DNA of 5,476 nt from NCBI GenBank assembly GCA_016234425.1, contig JACRCA010000037.1, forward strand, positions 1 to 5,476, written 5' to 3'. The DNA comes from Deltaproteobacteria bacterium (GTDB lineage Bacteria > Desulfobacterota > SM23-61). The translations under genes and the position numbers were made by a program. Positions 1-4,648 of the stretch are shown here, one piece after another. The number at the start of each line of letters is the position of its first letter. Within the stretch, counting starts at the first letter, position 1. A model generated the notes under the pieces. The model worked only from the letters and a program-made list of their open reading frames with translations, was not told the DNA's origin and ran no database searches.

Positions 1-24
1 AACCATGAAAATTTAAGTCCTTCT

Positions 25-46
25 CCTCCCCCTTTGATGGGGGAGG
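25..46. repeat. Outer hairpin of left repeat copy
   Basis: CCTCCCCC (25-32) pairs perfectly with GGGGGAGG (39-46) around the loop TTTGAT. It is the counterpart of the hairpin at 163-185 in the opposite repeat copy. Confidence 0.7.
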
Positions 47-50
47 GCTC

Positions 51-84
51 GCCCTGTGGAGTAAGTTTTACTACTCCACAGGGC
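51..84. repeat. Nested 13-bp hairpin in left repeat copy
   Basis: GCCCTGTGGAGTA (51-63) and TACTCCACAGGGC (72-84) are perfect inverted repeats with an 8-nt loop. The hairpin interrupts the G/C-run element between its GGGGGAGGG and AAGGGTGGGGG parts. Its sequence is unrelated to the nested hairpin at 127-159, although it occupies the equivalent place. Confidence 0.75.
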
Positions 85-126
85 AAGGGTGGGGGTGAAC
101 AAAAGGATTTTTTCCCCCTGCCCTTT

Positions 127-159
127 ACCCCGTGAAATAGAGAAAAAATTTCACGGGGT
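127..159. repeat. Nested 12-bp hairpin in right repeat copy
   Basis: ACCCCGTGAAAT (127-138) and ATTTCACGGGGT (148-159) are perfect inverted repeats with a 9-nt A-rich loop. It lies between the C-run stretch at 111-125 and the outer hairpin at 163-185, mirroring the hairpin at 51-84. Confidence 0.75.
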
Positions 160-162
160 GAA

Positions 163-185
163 TCCCCTCCCGCCAGGGGAGGGGA
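163..185. repeat. Outer hairpin of right repeat copy
   Basis: TCCCCTCCC (163-171) pairs perfectly with GGGAGGGGA (177-185) around the loop GCCAG. It is the mirror counterpart of the hairpin at 25-46. Confidence 0.7.
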
Positions 186-249
186 GCTGTGTTTGGTTTT
201 TGGGCATTGAAAATTATTTCGGATTTAGGATTTGGGGCTTTCTTCTTTC

Positions 250-278
250 AATATACTCATCATTTGATGAGTTGTCAA
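250..278 (-). promoter_or_regulatory. Strong sigma70-type promoter firing leftwards
   Basis: Read on the minus strand, TTGACA (278-273) is a perfect -35 box. It is followed by exactly 17 bp and TATATT (255-250), a 5/6 match to the -10 consensus. Transcription would start near 243 and run left through the palindromic repeats and out of the window. It lies 130 bp past the ybeY stop, so it should serve the next gene to the left or a small RNA, not the phoH operon. Recognised from box sequence and spacing only. Confidence 0.6.
255..272. promoter_or_regulatory. Candidate operator dyad within the promoter spacer
   Basis: ACTCATCA (255-262) and TGATGAGT (265-272) are perfect 8-bp inverted repeats separated by TT. 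The dyad fills the 17-bp spacer between the -35 and -10 boxes and shares one base with the -10. This is a classic place for a dimeric repressor, or for a MerR-like activator, which bind spacer dyads (usually in longer 19-20 bp spacers). The binding protein is not in the window. Confidence 0.45.
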
Positions 279-410
279 GAAAAATCTTGTTGCCCCCGAT
301 CATTTTTAATCAGATATACGAATAACCCTTCTATTTCAGATAGTTATCAGGCTCAGGCAGGAGCAAAGCAGGGAGCAAGGGTCCCAGGGGGAAATTATAA
401 GGAAGGCAGG

Positions 411-863
411 TCATCCCCGACGCGAAGGAGAGATGAATAAAGAAAAAAGCTCTCTTTCTTTTTCCTCCATCTTCCTCCGTTCATCCCGGGAGCCCACGTG
501 GTCGTAGCCCAGAAGGTGGAGGATGCCGTGGATCATGAGGAAGAGAACTTCTTCCTCTGTCTCCCCACCGACTGCTTCAGATTGGCGTTTTGCTGTCTCT
601 GCCGAGATGACTACATCCCCTAAAATTGGCGGGTTGATTGTGGCAGCATCGTCTGCCGCCAAGGGAAAAGAAATGACGTTGGTGGGCCGATTGCGGTGAA
701 AATACTGGCAGTTTAGCCGGGTTATCTCCACATCGTCCACAATGACGATGTTTACCTCCTGACCCTCACAGCCCAAGGCGTCTAAGATCTTCTTCGCCGC
801 TCTTCTTATCTTCCGGGTGTCGATCGCGACCCGTTTTTGCCGGTTGCTTATGGAAATCCCCAT
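411..863 (-). CDS. ybeY: Endoribonuclease YbeY (rRNA maturation factor)
   Basis: This 150-residue protein is a complete YbeY/UPF0054 zinc-dependent endoribonuclease, which family knowledge ties to 16S rRNA 3'-end maturation and ribosome quality control in the cytoplasm. The diagnostic zinc motif HGILHLLGYDH spans residues 112-122, with His112, His116 and His122 as expected ligands. The family block TNVISFP is at 61-67 and LGDVVIS at 81-87. Its length is usual for the family. The ATG at 863 gives the normal N-terminus (MGISISNRQ) and has a moderate ribosome site (AGGGAAG, about 10 nt upstream). The frame stays open to about 962, but that extension does not resemble the family. The first 98 bp overlap the end of the upstream HD gene in another frame. 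The tail after residue 123 is short and charged. It is the last gene of the phoH operon, a widely conserved neighbourhood. Confidence 0.95.
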   Translation of the reverse strand: MGISISNRQKRVAIDTRKIRRAAKKILDALGCEGQEVNIVIVDDVEITRLNCQYFHRNRPTNVISFPLAADDAATINPPILGDVVISAETAKRQSEAVGGETEEEVLFLMIHGILHLLGYDHVGSRDERRKMEEKERELFSLFISPSRRG

Positions 864-2352
864 TGTTTCTTTTCTTCCCTGCGCTCTCTCTGGCCGCCGG
901 CATCGGGTAATCGATGCGCTGATGATGGATGCCTGCCAGGATCGGGTTGAAGCTCTTGGCAATCTGATGCAGGTCTTTCAGGGTTAACTCACACTCATCC
1001 AACTGGCCATCCGTGAAGATGGTGTTGATAATCCGCTGCACCAGACCCTGTAAGTGGGCGGCGGTGGGCTGAAGAAGTGTCCGAGAGGCGGCTTCCACCG
1101 CATCCGCCAGCAAGACCAACCCGGCTTCCTTGGTCTGGGGTTTGGGCCCATGATAGCGGTAAGCTCCTTCATCTACGGACTCGAATTCTGGGTTTTCCTG
1201 CTCTTTGGCCCTCTGGTAAAAGTAGGAGATCAGGCTCGTTCCATGATGCTGCTGAATGATGTTACTGATTTTCCGCCCGAGCTTGTATTCCCGGGCCAGC
1301 TCCAGACCATCTTTCACGTGGGAGATAAGGATCAGGCTGCTCATGCTCGGAGCCAGCTTGTCATGCTTGTTCTCATTGCGACCCTGGTTTTCCACAAAAT
1401 AGAGGGGTTTGTTGATCTTGCCGATGTCATGGTAGTAAGCACTCACCCGGGCCAAGAGGGGATTCGCCTTGACCGAGCGGGCGGCGCTCTCCACCAGAGT
1501 GCTAACCACGATACTGTGGTGATAGGTTCCCGGAGCTTCCAGGATCATTCTCTTGAGCAGGGGATGGTTCATGTTGGCCAGCTCCAGGAGCTTGATGTTT
1601 GTAGTGTATCTGAAAACCCACTCCACGATCGGCACCACTCCTAAAACAACGATCGCTGCCACAACTCCCCCCAAAAACCCGAAGAGCAAGTTGAATCCTA
1701 CTTCGGAGACGATCCCCGTTTCGCCGATCAGGTTCTGGCAGAGGATCATCAAAACGTTTACCAGTCCCACCTTGACACCGGCTTTCACTAAGATGGTGCG
1801 ATCCTCGCAGAAACCCACGCTGTGGGCTCCCACTATGCTGCCGATGAAAAAATACACTGAGAAGAAGAAACTGCTTTCCAACAACCACCCGGCAAATGTG
1901 CTCGCCACCAAGGAAAAAACCAAAGCGGTCTCGGAGTTGAGCACGATGCGTACCAGCATGGCCCCGGCTGCGATGCCAATCCCATAAACGTAAGCCGAAG
2001 ATGGGATTTCTGGCAGCGCCTGGCCAATGAGGGGAATAACCGCCAAGCTAGCCTTGGTCACAACGAGCATGAGAACCAAAAGGAGGGTGAGGAATAGAAG
2101 GTCTTTATCATCTGGAGAGAATTTGCGGATATTCGCGCTGGCAAATTCAAAGAGGATGGCCAAAATGAGGATCACCAGCAAGCTCGTCCCGAGTGCTTGG
2201 GCAGGGAGTAGCCAACCCACGGCCGCGGCCAGAAATAAAAGCAGGCCAATCCGCTTCCAGGGAAACTTCCGCAGGCTCCACCCCCGGCCTCCAGGCTGAG
2301 GGGAATTCTTATGCCCTCCCCGGGGGGAAAAGTTTAGAAAAATGCCAGTCAA
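766..2352 (-). CDS. yqfF: PgpH/YqfF-type membrane HD phosphohydrolase lacking the extracytoplasmic domain
   Basis: This 528-residue membrane protein has a cytoplasmic HD domain. About eight hydrophobic segments lie near residues 34-51, 54-73, 84-110, 120-138, 142-160, 161-179, 192-209 and 217-246. The HD domain (about 250-484) shows His279 (GTYHHS), His308-Asp309 (YYHDIGK), His345, His369-His370 (QQHHGT) and Asp417 (LADAVEAA), a full metal-ligand set. Characterised relatives (Listeria PgpH) hydrolyse cyclic di-AMP, so that substrate is likely here but inferred. Canonical 7TM-HD proteins run roughly 700 residues or more, with a large extracytoplasmic domain between the first membrane segment and the other seven. 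Here only about three residues separate segments 1 and 2, and phoH lies just 28 bp upstream, so the domain is absent rather than missed. The TTG start is supported by AGGAGG five bases upstream; no other in-frame start precedes segment 1. The charged tail past residue 484 overlaps ybeY. Confidence 0.9.
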   Translation of the reverse strand: MTGIFLNFSPRGGHKNSPQPGGRGWSLRKFPWKRIGLLLFLAAAVGWLLPAQALGTSLLVILILAILFEFASANIRKFSPDDKDLLFLTLLLVLMLVVTKASLAVIPLIGQALPEIPSSAYVYGIGIAAGAMLVRIVLNSETALVFSLVASTFAGWLLESSFFFSVYFFIGSIVGAHSVGFCEDRTILVKAGVKVGLVNVLMILCQNLIGETGIVSEVGFNLLFGFLGGVVAAIVVLGVVPIVEWVFRYTTNIKLLELANMNHPLLKRMILEAPGTYHHSIVVSTLVESAARSVKANPLLARVSAYYHDIGKINKPLYFVENQGRNENKHDKLAPSMSSLILISHVKDGLELAREYKLGRKISNIIQQHHGTSLISYFYQRAKEQENPEFESVDEGAYRYHGPKPQTKEAGLVLLADAVEAASRTLLQPTAAHLQGLVQRIINTIFTDGQLDECELTLKDLHQIAKSFNPILAGIHHQRIDYPMPAARESAGKKRNNGDFHKQPAKTGRDRHPEDKKSGEEDLRRLGL

Positions 2353-2357
2353 TTCTA

Positions 2358-2363
2358 CCTCCT
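2358..2363 (-). promoter_or_regulatory. Shine-Dalgarno site that fixes the HD gene TTG start
   Basis: On the minus strand AGGAGG is followed by the 5-nt spacer TAGAA and then TTG at 2352. It is the strongest ribosome site in the operon and the main reason for choosing a TTG start. Confidence 0.75.
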
Positions 2364-2380
2364 CTGGCCAGTCCCAACCG

Positions 2381-3382
2381 TCATTTCCCCACCCTTTCAG
2401 AGGAGTTCTTCCTCTGGGCCTGCCCTTCGTAGGCTCTGATGATATCCTGGACTAAGGGATGACGAACCACGTCCACCTCCGTGAAGTAGCTGAAGTGGAT
2501 TCCCTCGATACTGCTCAGGATTTCTCGGGCTTCCACTAACCCAGAAATTTTTCCGGTAGGAAGGTCAATCTGAGTAATATCACCGGTGATCACAGCCTTC
2601 GAGCTGTACCCCAGCCGGGTGAGGAACATCTTCATCTGCTCAGACGTCGTGTTCTGGGCCTCATCCAGGATCACGAAGGAATCATTCAGCGTACGCCCGC
2701 GCATAAATGCCAGGGGGGCCACTTCGATGACTCCTTTCTCCAGCAGGCGGGAAGCAGTCTCAAAATCCATCATATCATGCAAAGCATCGTAGAGGGGACG
2801 CAAATATGGGTTGACCTTTTCCAGCATATCTCCGGGAAGGAACCCTAACTTTTCCCCCGCTTCTACAGCTGGCCGGGTAAGGATGATGCGGTGCAGTTCC
2901 TTTTTGGTTAAAGCGGCCACGCCCATAGCCATTGCTAAGTACGTTTTTCCGGTACCAGCCGGCCCGATACTGAAAACAATATCATAGGAACGAATGGCAT
3001 CGATGTAGAGCTTCTGCGCCAGACTTTTGGGCGTAATCAGTCGGCGTTTTGAGGAAATATAGACGGTATCCAAGAAAATATCTTTCAGCTTGACCGAATT
3101 GTTCCCTGAAAGAATGCGGATGGCCGAAAGAATGTCGTTGGGGTATATGGGATGGCCTTTACGGAGGATTTCATAAAGCTCTGAAAGAAGTCTTTCGGCG
3201 AGTTGCACATCGACCAGGTCTCCCGAGAGCGCCAAGGTATTCCCCCGTGCGTGAATCTGCACTCCGATGCTCTTCTCGATGAGCTTTAGGTTACCGTCAT
3301 TCTCGCCGAAGAGAAGCTTAACAATTTCTGGATCTTCTAAATGAAGCCGGACGACGGGAGCGTCCTCAACTTTGGCTTTCAA
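2381..3382 (-). CDS. phoH: PhoH-like ATPase (PhoL/YbeZ family)
   Basis: This 333-residue cytoplasmic P-loop protein belongs to the PhoH/YbeZ family, which is predicted to be RNA-associated and often functions beside YbeY. Walker A is GPAGTGKT at residues 140-147 and Walker B is FVILDEAQN at 236-244, with Asp240 and Glu241. Family blocks LTRPAVEAGEKLGFLPGD (168-185), MRGRTLNDSF (227-236) and ITGDITQIDLP (265-275) are intact. Residues about 10-70 form the usual N-terminal KH-like RNA-binding region. Length and ends are normal. The start is TTG: an in-frame TAA lies three codons upstream and the next possible start is GTG at residue 41, inside the conserved region. No good ribosome site precedes this TTG. 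It overlaps, as TTGA, the stop codon of a candidate small ORF, which suggests translational coupling. It is the first well-supported gene of a minus-strand operon continuing into the HD gene after 28 bp. Confidence 0.95.
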   Translation of the reverse strand: MKAKVEDAPVVRLHLEDPEIVKLLFGENDGNLKLIEKSIGVQIHARGNTLALSGDLVDVQLAERLLSELYEILRKGHPIYPNDILSAIRILSGNNSVKLKDIFLDTVYISSKRRLITPKSLAQKLYIDAIRSYDIVFSIGPAGTGKTYLAMAMGVAALTKKELHRIILTRPAVEAGEKLGFLPGDMLEKVNPYLRPLYDALHDMMDFETASRLLEKGVIEVAPLAFMRGRTLNDSFVILDEAQNTTSEQMKMFLTRLGYSSKAVITGDITQIDLPTGKISGLVEAREILSSIEGIHFSYFTEVDVVRHPLVQDIIRAYEGQAQRKNSSERVGK

Positions 3383-3477
3383 GCCTGCTTATTCTCCCAC
3401 CGCTCCCCCAGAAAATACAGGGAAGACATGCCCAGGGTATGATTTTCTTTGAATTCCCATTGGTTATTATTCTCCAA
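3379..3477 (-). CDS. Candidate small leader ORF translationally coupled to phoH
   Basis: A short frame ends in TGA at 3381-3379, overlapping the phoH TTG start as TTGA. From a TTG at 3477, preceded by GGAGGG at 3492-3487 with a 9-nt gap, it encodes 32 residues (MENNNQWEFKENHTLGM, then a stretch ending in ENKQA). An alternative GTG at 3513 would give 44 residues but has a poorer ribosome site. The peptide is polar, with Asn, Glu and Trp, no clear membrane segment and no family I recognise. The ribosome site lies in the right arm of the hairpin at 3485-3506, so folding could control its translation and, through coupling, that of phoH. It could equally be chance open sequence. The best argument for it is that phoH has no ribosome site of its own. 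Confidence 0.35.
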   Translation of the reverse strand: MENNNQWEFKENHTLGMSSLYFLGERWENKQA

Positions 3478-3506
3478 AGAAAAATGCCCTCCGTCGTCTG
3501 AGGGCA
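3478..3506 (-). terminator. Terminator-like hairpin in the phoH leader (possible attenuator)
   Basis: Read on the minus strand, TGCCCTC (3506-3500) and GAGGGCA (3491-3485) form a perfect 7-bp stem with an 8-nt loop, followed by TTTTTC and then TTT. This fits an intrinsic terminator about 50 nt into the phoH leader. It lies between the predicted promoter and phoH, so it would have to be conditional, or it is a structure masking the small ORF's ribosome site. No convincing gene lies upstream for it to terminate simply. Confidence 0.45.
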
Positions 3507-3523
3507 GTTTCACTCCTTTTACC

Positions 3524-3555
3524 TTTTGATCAAAATTCTCTTATCATTTTGATCA
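3524..3555. promoter_or_regulatory. Two TTTTGATCA boxes at the phoH transcription start
   Basis: TTTTGATCA occurs at 3524-3532 and again at 3547-3555, 23 bp apart. The first extends to a perfect 12-bp palindrome, TTTTGATCAAAA (3524-3535). They fall at about +1 to +32 of the predicted phoH transcript, a position suited to a repressor bound on one DNA face. The cognate protein is unknown. Confidence 0.35.
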
Positions 3556-3561
3556 TTTCTT

Positions 3562-3589
3562 AAAATAATATCATAAAATTCCTTGTCAA
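3562..3589 (-). promoter_or_regulatory. Predicted sigma70-type promoter of the phoH operon
   Basis: On the minus strand a perfect TTGACA (3589-3584) is followed by a 16-bp spacer and TATTTT (3567-3562). Transcription would start near 3555 and give a leader of about 170 nt before phoH. The leader contains the two TTTTGATCA boxes, the hairpin and the small ORF. Confidence 0.55.
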
Positions 3590-3602
3590 GCAACAATTTT
3601 CC

Positions 3603-3631
3603 TTGAATCACCCCACACGCTGAATTAAGAT
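3603..3631 (+). promoter_or_regulatory. Possible promoter of mazG
   Basis: TTGAAT (3603-3608), 17 bp, then TAAGAT (3626-3631): each box matches the consensus at four of six positions. It diverges from the phoH promoter, and the -35 boxes are only 13 bp apart. The transcript would carry the strong hairpin at 3672-3717 in its leader. Confidence 0.35.
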
Positions 3632-3671
3632 GAATTTGTTGGGATGCAGACTTTCGCGTATAAGCGCAGAA

Positions 3672-3717
3672 AAATCCCCCCTTGCCCCCCTTTAGCCAAA
3701 GGGGGGTGGGGGGATTT
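3672..3717. repeat. G/C-run palindromic repeat just upstream of mazG
   Basis: An outer stem AAATCCCCCC (3672-3681) with GGGGGGATTT (3708-3717) encloses an inner stem CCCCCCTTT (3685-3693) with AAAGGGGGG (3698-3706). The loop is AGCC and there is a small asymmetric internal loop (TTG against T). Nineteen base pairs in 46 bases make it the strongest hairpin in the window. It resembles dispersed intergenic repeats of deltaproteobacteria and ends 20 bp before the mazG start codon. Confidence 0.75.
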
Positions 3718-3737
3718 GAAGGTATTTTCAACATAAT

Positions 3738-4595
3738 ATGGAGACCCTCAGAAGGAAACCCTCCCCAATAGCCCCCCGAGAAAGGAAAGGCAATAAAAAG
3801 CACACCGTAAAGGATCTCTTAGGCCTAATGGCCAGGCTGCGTCGCCCTTCTGGTTGCCCCTGGGATCGGCAGCAGACTGAAAACACCCTCAAAAAATACT
3901 TGATCGAGGAAGCCTACGAGGCGCTGGAAGCCATCGAAGTTGGATCTCGGGAGGAATTGAAAGAAGAGCTGGGCGATCTTCTCCTGCAGATCATTTTCCT
4001 CTGCCGGGTCTATGAAGAAAAGGGCCATTTTAGCTTTTCAGACGTCGTCCATACCCTGGCCGAAAAGCTGATCCGCCGTCACCCCCACGTTTTCCCCCCT
4101 TCCAAAAGGGATGAAAGCAGGGCGAAACCCAGGGATGCGCAAGAAGTGGTTGAAATATGGAGGGGCCTAAAAGAATTGGAGGAGAAAAATACGGGTAAGG
4201 CATACCTTCTCGATGGAATTCCTCTTTCCTTGCCGGCCCTCGAGCGGGCCCAGAGAATTTCCGAGAGAGTTTCCCGGGCAGGCTTTGACTGGCCGAGCAT
4301 CGGGGGGGTGTGGAAAAAAGCCCAGGAAGAAATGGCTGAAATAAAAAAAGCCGAGGTAAACTCTCCCTCCGAAGCTGTCGCGGAAGAATTCGGGGACCTC
4401 CTCTTTACTTTGGTCAACTGGGCTCGCTTCAAGGAAATTTCCGCCGAGGATGCTCTGCGCAAGGCCAACCGCCGCTTTATCCAGCGTTTCCAAGAGGTAG
4501 AAGCAGAGTTACGCCGGAGGGGACGCACGCCAGAAGAATCAACCCTAAAAGAAATGGACCAGATCTGGAACGAAACCAAAAAGCGTAAGGCGTGA
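3738..4595 (+). CDS. mazG: Nucleoside triphosphate pyrophosphohydrolase MazG
   Basis: This 285-residue protein hydrolyses NTPs/dNTPs to monophosphate and pyrophosphate, cleaning the nucleotide pool; in E. coli it also influences ppGpp levels. It has the two-repeat MazG form. Domain 1 (about 24-120) shows GCPWD at 39-43, the metal-binding EEAYE at 57-61, EELGD at 76-80 and RRHPHVF at 113-119. After a linker comes IPLSLPALERAQ (161-172). Domain 2 (about 185-280) shows EEMAE at 197-201, EEFGD at 216-220 and NRRFIQRF at 244-251. It is slightly longer than the E. coli protein (263), mostly at the N-terminus. The ATG at 3738 is the only in-frame ATG that keeps the first helix, but no good ribosome site precedes it. 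ATG 3828 would start inside that helix. It is the only plus-strand gene, convergent with pth and divergent from phoH. Its last codons lie in a 7-bp tandem repeat. Confidence 0.95.
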   Translation: METLRRKPSPIAPRERKGNKKHTVKDLLGLMARLRRPSGCPWDRQQTENTLKKYLIEEAYEALEAIEVGSREELKEELGDLLLQIIFLCRVYEEKGHFSFSDVVHTLAEKLIRRHPHVFPPSKRDESRAKPRDAQEVVEIWRGLKELEEKNTGKAYLLDGIPLSLPALERAQRISERVSRAGFDWPSIGGVWKKAQEEMAEIKKAEVNSPSEAVAEEFGDLLFTLVNWARFKEISAEDALRKANRRFIQRFQEVEAELRRRGRTPEESTLKEMDQIWNETKKRKA

Positions 4596-4617
4596 GGCGT
4601 AAGGCGATAGGCAATGA
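4583..4617. repeat. 7-bp tandem repeat across the mazG stop codon
   Basis: Units are GCGTAAG (4583), GCGTGAG (4590), GCGTAAG (4597) and GCGATAG (4604), with a decayed GCAATGA (4611). The mazG stop TGA (4593-4595) is inside the second unit, and the final residues RKA are encoded by the repeat. Similar GGCGTRA arrays are, from general knowledge, common in intergenic DNA of deltaproteobacteria. Confidence 0.7.
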
Positions 4618-4619
4618 AT

Positions 4620-4648
4620 AACGCCTCTGCGGAACAGGAGGGGTTTTT
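4620..4648 (+). terminator. Probable intrinsic terminator of mazG
   Basis: AACGCCTC (4620-4627) pairs with GAGGGGTT (4638-4645) with one G-G mismatch around a 10-nt loop. A T-run (4644-4648) overlaps the arm's end and reaches the pth stop codon. The U-tract is on the plus strand, so it serves mazG; it works poorly in the pth direction. Confidence 0.45.

Larger units (their letters stand above)
20..186. repeat. Compound palindromic repeat: two head-to-head copies, each with a nested hairpin
   Basis: Four hairpins lie in a row: 25-46, 51-84, 127-159 and 163-185. Their arrangement is mirror-symmetric around about base 104. The outer C/G-run hairpins correspond to each other, as do the inner ones. 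The stretch 85-99 (AAGGGTGGGGGTGAA) is nearly the reverse complement of 111-125. This is best read as two copies of one intergenic element pointing at each other. C-rich/G-rich palindromes of this style are common dispersed repeats in deltaproteobacterial genomes; that is background knowledge, and copy number cannot be counted from this window. Confidence 0.7.
1..410. other. Gene-free intergenic region with repeats and a leftward promoter
   Basis: No reading frame here looks like a real protein; the open frames on the plus strand mostly translate the palindromic repeats (proline/glycine-rich runs such as LPPGEG). Bases 20-186 hold a compound inverted repeat and 250-278 a strong leftward promoter, both listed separately. 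Bases 187-249 and 279-410 are otherwise plain, apart from a weak imperfect direct repeat near 357-381 (GCAGGAGCAAA then GCAGGGAGCAA). No clear intrinsic terminator follows ybeY. At the left edge an ATG on the minus strand (6-4, followed by GTT) has a possible ribosome site AAGGA at 22-18, 11 nt away. The next leftward gene may therefore start there, but only two codons are visible, so it is not called as a gene. Confidence 0.6.

Noticed and set aside
20..186. CRISPR-like array
   Set aside because: Repeat units are palindromes in opposite orientations without regular direct repeats or unique spacers, and no cas gene is present.
89..440. Plus-strand open frames of 78 and 83 codons at the left end
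   Set aside because: The first translates the palindromic repeat (proline/glycine-rich); the second lies in plain intergenic DNA and runs antisense into the ybeY end. Neither has protein-like family motifs or a ribosome site.
864..962. A longer ybeY starting at 962
   Set aside because: The extra 33 residues are arginine/serine-rich and unlike the family, and would deepen the overlap with the HD domain; ATG 863 gives the canonical N-terminus.
1054..2432. Several plus-strand open frames across the HD gene, the longest 196 codons
   Set aside because: They are antisense shadows of a strongly supported gene with intact motifs and show no family features.
3383..3600. Known riboswitch (for example the ydaO-type cyclic di-AMP class) in the phoH leader
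   Set aside because: Only one short hairpin is visible; the multi-helix core and conserved blocks of that class are not seen.
3519..3803. Minus-strand open frame of 94 codons upstream of phoH
   Set aside because: It reads through the G/C-run palindrome, giving a repeat-derived peptide (NPPTPLWLKGGKGGFF), and overlaps the predicted promoters and the mazG start.
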